Shown: positions 26,301 to 38,845, numbered from the stretch's first letter. The stretch: DNA of 64,000 bases from Monarcha castaneiventris obscurior (GCA_026261815.1 JAMPIT010000174.1:6572001-6636000), one strand, 5' to 3'. Numbers and translations: made by a program. The notes: a model not told the origin generated them from the letters alone.

Positions 26301-29300
26301 GGTCTGTTGCAGATGCTTCCATCATTTGGCAGATGCACAAACATTCATGGGGGCTTGCAGTCCACATCATGCCACAGGGAATAAATCCCAGCTAGCACAA
26401 TCCTTAGAGCCATTCAGATACAGGTTCTTGTGGAAGGGATAGTGCTACTGTGCCAGGGCCTGACCATTTCTAAAGCACCACGTTTCTTCCTGATTCTGCA
26501 GACTCTGGAGAGCGTTTTCAGCCAGATCACAGAAACAAACGTTGCTGACCTTGTCACATCCCTGGTTGTCTTGCTTATCGTGTTTGTGGTAAAAGAAGTG
26601 AACGATCGATACAAGGAAAAGTTACCAACTCCCATCCCGATCGAACTCCTTGTGGTGAGTCACTTCCTTTGATTTTGCAATTGCTCCATGTTATGACATG
26701 GGAAGCAGAGTTTTAACTATTTCTTCTCCTGTTATCCATTAAACAATGTGTTATCATTTTACCTATGAGAAAAATTTACAGCATTCAGGAGCTATTGTGA
26801 GATGTTTTACCTCCACTTAACTGTTCTTAACTGAACATATCTGTGGTGTGAATTTTTTCCTTGGACAAAATTGGCTCTGACACCAGCCAGCTGCATTCTC
26901 ACAGCTGAGGCCCCTCTGCACCACACCTGCAAGCAGCCACTGAAGTCCTGGACATCCATGGCCATGCACAAAATTATTTTGCCCTCCAGCAGCAGAAGGT
27001 TTTGCCCACTCTGAGCAGCAGAAGGGTGGAGGAAGCCTCACACGGGCAGCAAGCTCCTAAAATCCTGGATGATGTTTTACAGGCTCAAGTAGCACTTTTT
27101 TTCATTACAGCACCTTGTTAGAACATACCTGGTTTACTGAGTGGGATGATGTCTGTTGTTAGTAAGATATTCTGTTATAATGCGTGATTTATGAATGTAA
27201 ACCCATACCCATAAGGTCATTCAGGAATGACATCTGAACAGCAAAGGGGTGTGAAAACTTGGGGCAGAATTCTGCCACTAGTGATGAGGCTGGAGGGCGT
27301 GTGAGAGAAGGAAGGTATTTAATAGATTCTTCACACTCTTGCTTGAGTGTACCTAATGGAGGTGTGGTTTATTATCTTTCAGACAGTCTTAGCAGCACTG
27401 GTTTCCCATTTTGTCAACTTTGAAGAAAAATTTAATGTAGCTGTTGTTGGAAAACTAGAGGAAGGGTAAGTGATTTACTTACAATTCACCACTGGAGCAA
27501 AACGTTCTCTCTAGTTCGGCAGTGTTAAATGAGTTCAGCTATGTTTCTGATTAAAATTATCTGCTTCATCTTCTTTCAGTGGGTAAATAAACATTTTTCT
27601 CTCAATGATATGGCACACTTTCAATACACAAAAGTTACTCACCAGAGCACATCTCCTACTCATCAAGGAATACACTGAGACATGAAATAATTGTGTCCTT
27701 CACTTTCTGAGACAGCTGTTGAGCAGGAGGTTGATGTTTGTCTTTTTTATTGAACTACTCACTCCTGAACTCCTCCATTTCCCTCACAATACATGCACAG
27801 TTCAGCAGCCACCACCAGCCCTGGGAAGCCACCAGGACCCTGCTCAATTCTCCTGCCTGATCCCATGACTGCCCACAGAATATCCTCCAGAGGCCTCAAC
27901 GTGTGCCCCTCCAGGACTATATCCACATAAAGACTATTTATCCACATATAGAGTCTACATCTATTTATAGACTTCAGCCAGCTAAGCCAGAATTTTGGCA
28001 TAAAGAATCAGGAGGCACATGTTAAGTTAAAAATAGGGAGGAAGACATTTACTAGGACAGCAGAGTGAGTCTGGAGTGGTCCCTGTAGCACCAGGGGTGT
28101 TAGTAGGTGGAGTTTACAGAGGAACATCTATTTCTGCTCAAGTCTTCTTTCTTCAGATTTCAGTTCACTGGGAAAAAAAAAAAGAAGGGGGAAAAAAAGT
28201 CCAGAGAGGAATTCTCCCTAGGATCTGCACAAGACCCTTAGGCATCTCCTTAGTGAGTGGAGTTTTTTGTCTCTCAGGTTTCAAACGCCCGTTGCACCTG
28301 ATGCAGGCATCCTCCAGAACTGTATTGGTGACAGCATTTCCATCGCAATTGTTGGGTTTGCAGTAGCCTTCTCTGTGGCTAAAGTGTATTCCATCAAGCA
28401 TGACTACCCCATAGATGGCAACCAGGTAGGCAAATAACAGAGACATCAATATATTTCATTTATCCATGGGATATAAGTCATTTTAGGAAAGCTTTGCTTT
28501 GTGAATAACTGCCATGAACCAGCTTTTAAGAACAATTTCTTTTATTTTTATTTCAGGAACTAATTGCTTTTGGGCTGGGTAATATAGTTGGTGGATCATT
28601 CAAGGGATTTGCCTCCAGCACTGCTCTGTCAAGGTCAGGTGTGCAGGAAAGCACAGGAGGCAAAACACAGGTATAGAAGACAACAGGTCATGATGGCATT
28701 TAATGAAAGACAGCTCTTTTTTTCCTAGCTAACCATAATGCCTGTGGGCACCTATTCATTGTGAAATTGTTCTCCCATGCAGATTGCTGGTATTATCTCA
28801 TCTGTCATTGTTTTGGTTGTCATCTTGGCCATTGGGTTTCTCCTGGCACCATTACAGAAGGTATTCACTGGTTTCATCTAATGCTTCCTCCTGCTTCCCA
28901 GAGACAGGGCTGCTCTAGGAGTCATTGTGAGTGCTCATAGACTTCAGTGGGAGCCAAATAGGGTTTGCAAAGCTTGGTTCTTCTTCCCGCATTATGCCAG
29001 AAAGGACCACTACATCTGGTCCCTCAAAGGGAGCACAAATACCCAAACACCAAAAAACCACAGCGCCAACTTTCAGCTGCCAAAAATAAGTGGGATTTAC
29101 AGCCTCAAGTCAGACACCTGCACTGCACCACAGCTGGGGATGTTCCAGCAGCAGTGCTACACTGGGAACAGCTCCCTGGCCTTTCAGCTGCACTTTGGCC
29201 CTATTTGTATGATCTTGTAATTCCTAATGTTCAGCATTTTCTTTGGTAGTTTAAACATGGAACATGTGTTTTGGTCTTTTTAACAGTCAGTCCTTGCATC

Positions 29301-32300
29301 TTTGGCTCTTGGCAACTTGAAAGGAATGCTCATGCAGTTCAAGGAAGTAGGCATCCTATGGAGAAAGGACAAGTATGACTGTGTAAGTTGAGTTTCACAA
29401 GCATCAGAAGTTAAGTGCTCTGAAAAATTAATCTATTACACAAATTTTCTCTTTTTTTATCCCTGTTTTACTTCACTAAACAGAAAGTACAATAGTGGCA
29501 TGCCTTTTTTACTGGTATACCCCTTGCTTATGTTTTCCATTTTTTCCCACTCATCTTGAGTCAATTCTCATTCTTAACTTCATTTTCATCCATTTCATCA
29601 AAATCTATTAAAATAGTGCATTATATAAAGTCAAATAGAGAAGACAGTTACAGAAAACGTTTAAATAACGGAAAATATTTGGAAAATACCCACATATCTA
29701 CTGCATTGAGTAAGCATTCAGGGACACATTCTCACAATCACACAATGTGTTATATGGAAGATACACAGCAAAAAACAAATGACAAGTGGGACTTGAAGAG
29801 TTTGCTCCAAATGGTAAAGCTCATGGCTAGAGGAGATGACTGGTTACCTGTAACACTCAGAAAATTTAGGCTCACAAATGGTGCCAGGCCTCAGTTTTCC
29901 CAGATATCAAACAGTTATTTGCCCCATGAAAATGCTTTGAGCCCTGTGGCTAAAAGTTATTCAGTATTATCTAGTCATTTATTGGTCATGTTCATTCACA
30001 GCACCCATATTTGCACATCTACAACTCTCAACTTTACCAGAACTCTGATCTACTTCTAATCTTGCATTTCTGATGGATTTTTATTGAGCACTTAGTGAAC
30101 CATCTATCCCATTTCAAGCCTTAATTGTCTAGAAATTGCCATCCCTAGAAACACTCCCTGGTTCAGGAGTGCTACAGCTGGTGACTCTGGTCCTGTTTTA
30201 CAAGAAAAAAAGCCCTCACCAAAAGCAGATGGAGATCCTGGACCAGATCTGAGATCTGTTCCTGCTCCAAGATCTGTTCCTGCTCCCACCCTGAGGTCAT
30301 GACCCAGGTTCTTGGCATGCTCATAATGTTGCCATCCACTGGCTCATTACAGGTTATATGGGTGGTGACTTTCTTATCTGCTGTCTTTCTTGGCCTGGAC
30401 ATTGGACTAGCAACAGCTGTGGCATTCCAGCTGCTGACGGTGGTGATCCGCTCCCAGATGTGAGTACTTGTTGAATGCAATGATATCCCAGGGCCTCCTG
30501 TTCCAAGCTGTCTCCCTCTGTACAGAGAAGGGCAACGGCCCCATCTGTGCCTTGGTCTGTCCAGCAGCTGTGCATGGAAAAATTTAGAGGTGTAAATCTT
30601 TGGATGTGGGTCTTGCTTCACTCTGCCACCCCAGCTGAGGTGGTTTTATTTGATCCTTCCCATCCTCCAAGTTTCGATGTGGGACACCAACAACTGTGTG
30701 TATGTTTGTTCACAGTCCAAGCTGCACTGTTTTGGCCAATGTTGGGAGGAGTAACATCTACAGAAACAGGAAGGATTACACTGATGTAAGAAATGTCTCG
30801 TTTCTTTTATCACCTGCTTCACATGTGCTTCTACAGCAAACATTGCTACTGACACTTCTCCTTCATTTTACAGATTTATGAGCCAGAGGGAGTGAAGATT
30901 TTCAGATGCTCCTCTCCGATCTTCTTCGCTAATATCGAATTCTTCAGAGAGAAACTCATCACTGCTGTAAGTGTCTGGGGCTGTCCTGAACATGTGAATT
31001 GCTTGACACATTAAGGTGAATACGGTTTCCCAATGATTACTGCGTATGCAGTCAGTCCACAGTTCAAGGGTGAATTATGATTAATTATTCAGATATTGTT
31101 GCCACTACTGTAATATAATATGTATGCACACACCTCTGAGAAGAGAACAGCCTGACTCATGCTGAACTTACACCATAGCAATGTTTATACCATATTTATA
31201 CTTATATCATAACAATACATATTATGAGAAGAAAGTAGTGCAAACATAGATAATATAAAGGCAAATGATTTGATTTTATTTTATTAGCACTTAGATTATT
31301 TACACACAATAAATGCTAGTTTACTCATCTTGTCCCAAGAATGTAACGACAACAGTCAGAAGAATGCCAAATGGAATAATTCCATCAAAGAGTTCTTAAC
31401 GTCTTTCATAACAAAGTGGTGAATGCAGCCAGTCTTTCCATAACCAGCACAGAGATCCAAGATCCCCGAGCCCTCACCATGTGAATGAGGCCCACCATCC
31501 CCTGCCTGAACACAACTTGCACCCATAACCTCCCCTTCCTGCTGCTCCTAGTGGGGAGTTGATAAGCAATGACTACCCCAAGCACTGGTAATGAGCAGTT
31601 AATTCTTCACGTGAGGGACTGAAACTGGCAGAGGAATGAGGGTATCTGACACATTTGGTTCTCCATGTGCTTAGCTTTCACTTCAGAAGAGCCTGAAGGT
31701 TTTTTTTTCTGTGAGTGCAGATGTTCACACCACTTTTTCTCTACAAATACAGGTACTTCTAATACCTTTCTCCTATACGCACTGGATGGATGAGGCAGAA
31801 GACGTGCAGGAATTTAGTATTTTAGCCTAATTTTATTATTAGCCTAATTTACCTGCCATCTAATTTTGTTAAAACCAGCTCAGAGGTTCAAGGGACATAT
31901 GCAGCAGACATGACAAAATCTGGCTTTCTTCTTCAGGAGAACAGTAGGTGAATGACCCTCTATGCAGTCAGGAGGCACAAAGCAGATACAACCCGTGAGC
32001 TCTCTGATCTTGGTCACCTGGGTGACGGTCTCATGGTGCAGATGAGTAGGACATGCCAGCACTGTGCTGGCCTGCTGGAGTTACTGGCCTGTGCTAAGCA
32101 TTGTCACTGCTATAATGCTGTCCATGTTGGTCTCCTAAAGCAGTACAGATAGCCCTGCCTCATTTGTAGCCATTCCTGTAGACATCCTTCCAAACAAGAA
32201 AGAGCCCTTGTTTGAATTTGTGAAAAGTGGTATCAAATTCAACATCAAATTCAAACTGTGGTCATCATGACTGTAAAGGAAAACCACATGAGATGCTCTG

Positions 32301-35300
32301 TCCTTCCCCCAGTGTCACAGAGGTGTTTCTTGTTTTAATTATTCAAAGTTCTGTTTTTGCAGGTTGGCTTCAACCCACTGAGAGTCCTGAGGAAGCGCAA
32401 TAAAGCTCTGAGGAAGATTAGGAAGATGCTGAAGAAGGGAGAGCTGCAAGTGACACCAGTATGTAAGGCAACCCCCTGGGGTGGGAAGGGAGTTAATCAA
32501 CCAAGGTCCCTGGCTTTACATGGCAGAGAAGGGCCTCATAGCCTCCCTTCTTAATTAGATACACTGCTCCCCAGGTTGCCACCTCATGACATAAACACAT
32601 TTAAAAACCAAGATTTTAAATGGCTCTCACAGTTAAGAGACCTACAGATTTACCATGGGCAGAGCTTGCACATATCCACTGGAGCTTCCTTTGGCAACAA
32701 ATAGCAGGCTCAGATCCCACAGAGGTGAGTATCATTCTGCATTAATTGTGGGATAAAGCTGCTTTTCTCCCAGCTGAAATCCTGCATGCCTTTTGTTGAC
32801 TTGTTCCAAAATTGCTGAATTAAAGTGTATCAGCTGACTTCAGGAAACAATAAAAAGCCATCATTTAGTGATTATGATGATGACTAAATAATTTTCATAC
32901 TACTCCAGACAAGGGAGAGACAGAACTTTCCAGGTGGGTCCTGCTCCATCTCATGGGAAGATCAGTTTTGCATTGCCACTACTCTTGCCCTAGCACAGGA
33001 AGTACCACTACCCTGGCTGAGTCTTACAGAAGAGAACTGACTATGACACTTCTATGTCAACACAGAAAGGCTTGATTTGCATGGCTACCCATACGTATGA
33101 GTCAGATGAAGAATTAGACAACAATGAGATAGAGGAGCTGGACCAGCCCACCACCATGACAGACTTGCCCATTCGGATCAACTGGAGCACTGACCTCCCC
33201 CCTGGCATCACTGTGCCCCAGGTCAACATCCACAGCATCATTCTGGACTTCTCATCAGTGTCCTTCCTCGATTTTTCTGCCATGACAGTCCTCCGAAAGG
33301 TAATCACAGTTCAGAAGACAAACAGTGATCATATGAAAGAAAAACTTACAGATGCAGTTATGCTTGACGGATACACATGAGGGAAGGAATGGTGCCCACA
33401 GGGACCTGGACAGGAGTGGGCCCATCTGAACCTCATGAAGTTTAACAAGGCCAAGTGCAAGGTGCTGCACATGGAGCAGGGTAATCCCCAGTATCAATAC
33501 GGGCTGGGGAATAAATGGATTGAGAGCAATTCTGCAGAGGAGGAGACAGGGATACTGGCATATGAAAAATTGGACATGACCTGGGAATGTGCACTCACAG
33601 GCCAGAAAGCCAGTCATATCCTGGGCTGCATAAAAAGAAGTGTGACCAGCAGGTCAAGAGAGGTGATTCTTCCCCACTCTCATGAGAGATTTTACTCCAC
33701 TCTCATGAGATCTCACCCAGTGTACTGTGTCCAGCTGTGGGGTCCCTAGCACAGGAAAGACATGGACTTCTTAGAAGAGGTCCAGACGAGAGCCATGGAA
33801 AGGATCAGTGGGCTGGAACATCTCTCCTATGAGGAAAGGCTGAGGGAGTTGGAGTTGTTCAACCTCCTCCTCTGGGAGCCCAAGCTCTTAGAGTGGTTGG
33901 TGTACTGGTTGTGACTAATCACTATAATGGTAATCAGCAAACCCAGCAGTATCTAAATGGTGCCTCCTTCTGGTTTAACAGACTTTGAAAGAATTTGTCC
34001 GGCTCGACATTGACATTTACATTGCTGGGGCACATGGTGAGTACTTGCCTTTGCGTTGGCGTCTCCACAGATGCCTTGTACCCTTGCCTCCCCTGCTGAT
34101 CATTGAGTATGGCTGTGGAGGATCATCCAGTTTTACCTTTGAGTCTTGGATAGCAAAGAGGTCCTGCTGAGTGGAGGTGTTGTCCCTCCCATGCTGTCCC
34201 TAAAAGGTTGGGACTGTGTGTGATGGCTCCTTTTACCTATGGCCGCTGCTGTGCTGTACAGCTCTGGGCTGCAGGACCCACTGTCCTGCACCCTGGGCAT
34301 TAAAGAAGAAAAGGGGCTAAATTCCCTCCTGCCTGGCACAGAGCAGGGAACTACTGATGGGTATTTATGTTCCATCCTTTCAACATCTGTAAAGAGGAAA
34401 CTATCTGCTCTAATAAATAACACAGTGCATTATACTAGCAACTCCCATGTTCCCTCAGTGGGCATGCTCAGGATACACAATTTCTTCCTTAAGGCCTGCA
34501 GGTCTCTTTGTGCTTTAATTTTGTTCCTTCACAGAGGGCCTCCTGGACAAACTGGAGAGAAGTGCGTTTTTTGATGAAGAGATTAAGCCATCCATATTTT
34601 TCCTCACCATTCATGATGCAGTTTTACACATTTTGCTGAAGAAGGACATAGCCAGCTCCCCCAAATTAAAGCTTTCTGAGGTAACGCTACAATCTTCATC
34701 TTTCATTACTTTACTGCCTTTCCAGTACTGCCATGCTCCCAGCAGTGCCCTGCACAGCTACAGCTGTGTATGCTACACTGTCTCTATTTTCAAAAAACAT
34801 AGTCACTAAAACTCAGCTGGCCTCCAATCAAATTGAAGAGCAAGAGTGGTCCCTGGTTCAGGTGTGTGGAAAACTAGTGAAAGGAGTGAATAATTCCCAC
34901 TGGCGGCTGTCCTGGCTGTGGACTTCAGCTGAAGTCATCTCCTTGGGAAGAACTCAGTGTGGGTGAAATCCCAGCCCCTCCACCAGCAGTCCTCTGTGGT
35001 CACCCGTCCAGCAGAGGCTGCTCCATTCGCTCCAGTGGCTCTTGAAAGGCAGACTTTATGCTGCTTGCACATAGGATTTACAGCCCTGTCCACCCTCAAA
35101 AGGAGTGCTAAAGCAGTGTGGATAAATTAGTACTGCCAGATTTGGCAATGGCCTTTCTGGGCGTATTCTTAAATCAAGAGTGGGAAAGGATCCTGCATAC
35201 AGTAAATGTGCTTAAATGTACAAGACCCAGAATGCTGCTCACAGGGAAACTGTCTAATCCCACTTAGCTAAATTGGTCCAGATCTTCTGCACTAACCCAG

Positions 35301-36180
35301 AGATGTGATGGGGGTCATAAAAGGCTGACAAGTGAGAGCTTCCTTCCTTCTATGTCACCTTCCCAGGCATGTTCCAGAGATTTAAAAAGCAAAACCGTCT
35401 TTAATGTGAAAAAGGAGAAACAGAAAAAGAGAAGTAATCCATTTCCTAACCCCCAACTTGTTGTGCTCATTGCAGGAGAAGGGTAGAAGCAGTGACTGTG
35501 TCATCATCCCCAGGAACAGACTGCGCAGCTGGGAGTGCACAGTAAGGCTCTGGCTATGGCCCTCCAGCCCTAGAAAATGCAGCCCAAAAAGCTGCTCATG
35601 GGAATGCCTAGGGCAGATAACAAAAGCATTTTCATCCCTGACCTCTTGTGTCAGCCCAGGGCAGAAAGCATCCAGACAGCTTATGGATGGGATTTGGCTT
35701 AAGGCAAAGCCTTATGGAGTAAACTCCTGGGGTGGGGCTCGGCTCATGAGCCTCGTGCTGTGCACCGAGCAGAGGGAGGGCAGGCAAAGGCTGCCTCACC
35801 AGGCTGCCTCACCTGGTACCCTCGCCCATCCACCATAGCTCCTCCCTGATAAAATCACTGGTAGAATGCCCTTGTGGCAGAGAAGTCAACATTAGTCCAG
35901 TTTATCTAAATGTCTCAGGCAGAAGGGGAGTCTGGAGACAGAGATAAGAAAGGGACACATGCAGCCTTTCACAACAGACTTAGAGAGTAGGGTGGTATCC
36001 AGCACAGGGCAGCCCTTTAAGGAGAAAATGTCAGACCCCAGTCTTCCCACCCAAATGCTTTAGAGGATCAAATACTTACACATCATTTACCAGATGACAC
36101 CTACCCTTACTGTTCCTTACAGAATGTGGATTTTTTTTTTTTTTTATTCCTTACAGATTCCAACAGAAACAAAATTTTAG
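23382..36180 (+). CDS. SLC26A3: SLC26A3 (DRA), chloride/bicarbonate exchanger, complete coding region in 20 exons
   Basis: Apical Cl-/HCO3- exchanger of the SLC26/SulP family; in human its loss causes congenital chloride diarrhoea. The joined exons encode 755 residues (human 764) without a frame break. The N-terminus [17 protein letters not shown] closely resembles human DRA. The family signature [10 protein letters not shown] (about 118-128) and [16 protein letters not shown] before TM11 are intact. Two N-glycosylation sequons, NST (154) and NIS (157), lie in the extracellular loop. The membrane domain runs to about residue 500. A STAS domain follows (about 520-725), with the central strand [14 protein letters not shown] and [13 protein letters not shown]. 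The protein ends ETKF, a PDZ ligand as in human. The start at 23,382 has G at -3 and +4. SLC26A3 rather than A4 is favoured by both termini and by gene order relative to CBLL1. Confidence 0.97.
23829..24118 (+). mobile_element. CR1-type LINE 3' end in the first coding intron of SLC26A3
   Basis: A classic CR1 terminal segment: 'caggacaaggga', 'ggctataaggaagaaatttt', 'ggtggtgaggcactggcaca', 'tggatgcccttccctggaaa', then 'gttggattagatgg', 'cctttccaaccc' and 'ctatggttcta'. It is 5'-truncated, on the same strand as the host gene, and ends about 200 bp before the next coding exon. It is the best-preserved CR1 tail in the window. No protein is encoded. Confidence 0.92.
29556..30059 (+). other. 167-codon open frame inside SLC26A3 intron 12, probably not a gene
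   Basis: This is the longest open frame within an SLC26A3 intron. The translation is Ser/Thr/His/Asn-rich with no domain, signal peptide or family I recognise. It lies wholly between exons 12 and 13, in AT-rich sequence. It starts well after the exon 12 donor and stops well before the exon 13 acceptor, so it is not an exon extension. A chance open frame is the simplest reading. Confidence 0.25.
33384..33900 (+). mobile_element. CR1 LINE fragment carrying the ORF2 C-terminal region, in SLC26A3 intron 17
   Basis: Translation of 33,435-33,749 gives a reverse-transcriptase C-terminal stretch typical of CR1 ORF2: '[11 protein letters not shown]', '[20 protein letters not shown]' and '[19 protein letters not shown]'. 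A stop follows, but beyond it the nucleotide sequence still matches CR1 in other frames ('ggaacatctctcctatgagg'). The copy is truncated at both ends and frame-damaged, so it is a dead element. A 24-bp local duplication of 'ccactctcatgaga' occurs inside it at 33,673 and 33,697. It lies between SLC26A3 coding exons 17 and 18, same strand. Confidence 0.9.
36157..36180 (+). CDS. SLC26A3: SLC26A3 terminal 24-nt micro-coding exon
   Basis: After a run of about 15 T and the acceptor 'ccttacag', eight codons read IPTETKF then TAG. Human SLC26A3 ends VPVETKF from an equivalent last exon. The final four residues ETKF are the PDZ-binding motif that ties the exchanger to NHERF-type scaffolds in the apical membrane. 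The exon is too short for open-frame detection and is assigned from phase, splice site and protein match. Confidence 0.93.
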   Translation: MPTETKF

Positions 36181-37821
36181 ACTTAATTTTCTAAGCATAG
36201 TATCCTCCAGCAACACATCACAGACGATCAATGTGGACACTGTGATAAGCATGAAGACGGAAGGATACTTTTAAATACCTTAAGAAGGATTTACTACATA
36301 CGGTTATGTTCCAAGTTTTGGAATGGGCTTGTTGGTCTTTATATGTCTCAGTATATATAAATGTATTTATGTGTATATATGGAGGCTAAAATCACACAGA
36401 TTTTCTTATTTCATACCCCAGTTTGTAGACAACCTGTACAGTTACTTGAGAATCTATAAATATTTGAAATCTTGTATTGTATAACACAGAATAATAGTTA
36501 GGACTGATATTTTCTCTTCAGAATGTATATAACTTGTATAAAGTTTTCTTGGGGGTTTGTAAGATATTTAATAGACTGAGTTATTAAACTTGCTCTCAGC
36601 TTACTACCACAAGCATGAGTAGAGTGTACCTAGTGACTAATGTATCTAATTATGAAGATTGTTCAGGAAAGACACAGGATTTTCAGAGCAAAACATGATT
36701 CATTGATTTGGATTGGGCTTGTGTAAAGTGCACAAGGGAGGATACATTTAGAGTGAACCAATGTATAACCACCACGGTTTCAGTGACTCTGCATGGCTGC
36801 ATTTGTCCAAGCACCACCAGCGTAGCTCACGGTCAGTGAGACCCAGCCTGTGGGCAGATGCTGGCCCCAGAACTCATCCGGAGGAGCCATGGGTGTGGAG
36901 CTGCCGGGTGGGCAGGCTGAATTGCCTATGGACACATGGGCTGAGGGCTTCGGCTTAAAGAGTCTACTCTGATACCCTGCACAACGCAGTCTGCCGTCAG
37001 TTAACCCCTGCTGGAAGTCTAAGGCTTGAAGATGAGCTGTATCACAGCTTTCAGAGGAAAACACCCAATGCCCAAAGTGACAGAGCTTTTAATTTCACAT
37101 AACAGAGGTATAAAAATCTTTAGCCTAGAGGAAAATGGAACCATTCCTGGAGTTTGAAAGAAACAGCACTCTGAAATCACAAGAGGTTTTAGTTTTCAAA
37201 GCCTGATTTTGACTTTCAGTCAAGCTGGCGTGACCAGAAATGTGCATTTGGACTTGAAGTGAAGAAGGGCTAAAGGTAAGGAGAAAGTGTTCTGTGCAAA
37301 CCAGAACCACAATTTTGATCTTCAGAGTATGCAGGTATTAAAAACAAAATCTGTTAAATATTTTTTTTTAATCTGGAGTTATCTGATGAACTCTGATAAT
37401 GAAACCAAACTGGAAGTCAGTATTAGAAGTGAGGAGATTTTGCAGATAGAAAGAATTAGGTGAGCTTGAAGACAGAAGTAGACAAGTTCATCTTTCAGGA
37501 AATACTCATGCATTTGCAGATGAACAGCAGGCTGTGATTCTGTGGTGGGTGATGGTGTGCTTGACCTGGCATGGGAGACGTGGCCCTTGGTGGCATCACA
37601 GAGATGCTGCTTCCTGCAGACACCAGATGGATGGTGAGCAGCTGTACCAACCCACTGCTCTTTTGAGTGTGCCACAGCAGATTCACTGTCAAGTACACAT
37701 CATGTGCCAGATAATCAGCACAGCAGTACCTGAAGGCAGGTACAGTTAGGACACTGCCAAATAGCCCTTCTAATGCAGTTTTCCAAAAAACATAGATATT
37801 TCCAGAACAAGAAAATTATTT
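36181..37821. other. SLC26A3 3'UTR and downstream intergenic DNA
   Basis: The first 400 bp are AT-rich and probably 3'UTR. The rest has only short open frames and no recognisable exon or repeat. Confidence 0.5.
36583..36588 (+). terminator. SLC26A3: Candidate SLC26A3 polyadenylation signal (attaaa)
   Basis: The variant hexamer ATTAAA lies about 400 nt past the stop codon, at the end of an AT-rich stretch that looks like 3'UTR. I saw no canonical AATAAA between the stop and this point. A longer 3'UTR using a later signal is equally possible. Confidence 0.35.
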
Positions 37822-38306
37822 GGTCACCACAATATAAGAAAGATATTAAACTAATAGAGAACATCCAAAGGAGCTCAATGAAGATAGTGAAGGGACTTGA
37901 GGAGAAGCTGTTTGAGGAGAGGCTGAGGGCACTGGGTCTGTTGAGCCTGGAGGAGACTGAGGGGAGACCTCATTGCAGTTACAACTTCCTCATGGGGGGA
38001 AGAGGAGGGGCAGGCACTGATCTCTTCTCTGTGGTGACCAGTGACAGTACCTGAGGAAGTGTCCTGAAGTTGTGTCAGGGGAGGTTTAGGTTGGATATTA
38101 GAAAAAGGTTTTCCACCCAGAGGGTGGTTGGGCACTGGAACAGCTCCCCAGGGAAGTGGTCACACCACCAGCCTGACAGAGTTCAAGTGTTTGGACAAGG
38201 CACATCAGATGACTTCCAGGGATGGTGCTGTGCAGGGCAAGGAGTTGGACTTGATGATCCTTGAGGGTCTCTTCCAACTCAGCATATTCTGTGATTCCGT
38301 GATACT
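37822..38306 (+). mobile_element. CR1-type LINE 3' end, longer copy
   Basis: It begins in the CR1 ORF2 tail ('aagaaagatattaaactaat', 'atccaaaggagctcaatgaa'). It runs through 'gaggagaggctgagggcact', 'ggttggatattagaaaaagg' and 'gggcactggaacagctcccc' to the terminal 'gagttggacttgatgatcct' and 'cttccaactcagcatattct', with a 'tgtgattccgtga' tail. It is 5'-truncated and on the plus strand. It lies between the converging SLC26A3 and CBLL1 genes. Open frames in it are remnants of ORF2. Confidence 0.93.
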
Positions 38307-38758
38307 AATGCTACTGTGCAATGCACAGGAGAAATTTCACTCTAAATACTCTGAACTTCAGGACTGAGCTCTCCAGTTCAAGAAAGATGAAATCAAATGT
38401 TAATGAAGAAAATTGCTATGAGGATCTTTGTAAAATGGAGAGCCTGTATCTAAGGACTGGCAAAAAGAGAAATAGATACAGGGATTTAACCTAGGAGAGA
38501 GGAAAAGTTATGCAAGATAAAAAAATAATATTGTCCTGTAAGGGGCAAAAAAATGAACTGGCCCAACTTAAACATGAACAAGATACTAGAAGATGGTTCC
38601 TCATTTTTACAATGGTGAGATCCTTTCCAGCTAGAACAAGAGGAGCAGAAAACTAAACTACTTTTAAGATGAGACTTGAACATGTTTATGAAAATCATTA
38701 TACCACATCATACCAGTGTAATCTGAACTGTCTAACTCAAGCTATTCTTTTCAGTCCT

Positions 38759-38822
38759 GTGCTCATATGCACCTACACAGACCCAGCCAGGTGCTCATAT
38801 GCACCTAAACAGACCCAGCCAA
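38759..38822. repeat. Tandem repeat, 2 copies of 32 bp
   Basis: 'gctcatatgcaccta' with 'acagacccagcc' occurs at 38,761 and again at 38,793. The copies differ by a single base in the middle (ctacacag against ctaaacag). It lies about 450 bp past a CR1 tail and immediately before a perfect hairpin. Confidence 0.93.
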
Positions 38823-38845
38823 ACAACCCTATCAAAAGCAATATA

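Larger units (their letters stand above)
23382..36180 (+). other. SLC26A3: SLC26A3 coding exon map
   Basis: Coding exons, numbered as in human from exon 2: 23382-23512, 24315-24454, 24567-24677, 24769-24926, 25647-25811, 26502-26654, 27383-27465, 28278-28425, 28557-28670, 28783-28860, 29287-29382, 30353-30459, 30716-30785, 30874-30966, 32363-32458, 33066-33299, 33982-34036, 34535-34680, 35476-35541, 36157-36180. Lengths sum to 2,268 nt. Every internal boundary is AG/GT and reading phase is continuous. Introns are short, about 90 to 1,400 bp. The longest (30,967-32,362) shows nothing recognisable. The first (23,513-24,314) and the one after exon 17 (33,300-33,981) contain CR1 copies. Exon 5 (158 nt) codes for a first large extracellular loop several residues shorter than in human. 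Confidence 0.93.

Noticed and set aside
33435..33749. 104-codon plus-strand frame as a host gene
   Set aside because: It is the CR1 ORF2 C-terminal remnant inside an SLC26A3 intron.
37773..38264. Open frames on both strands in this block
   Set aside because: They fall in a 5'-truncated CR1 copy and are remnants or shadows of ORF2 and its 3'UTR.
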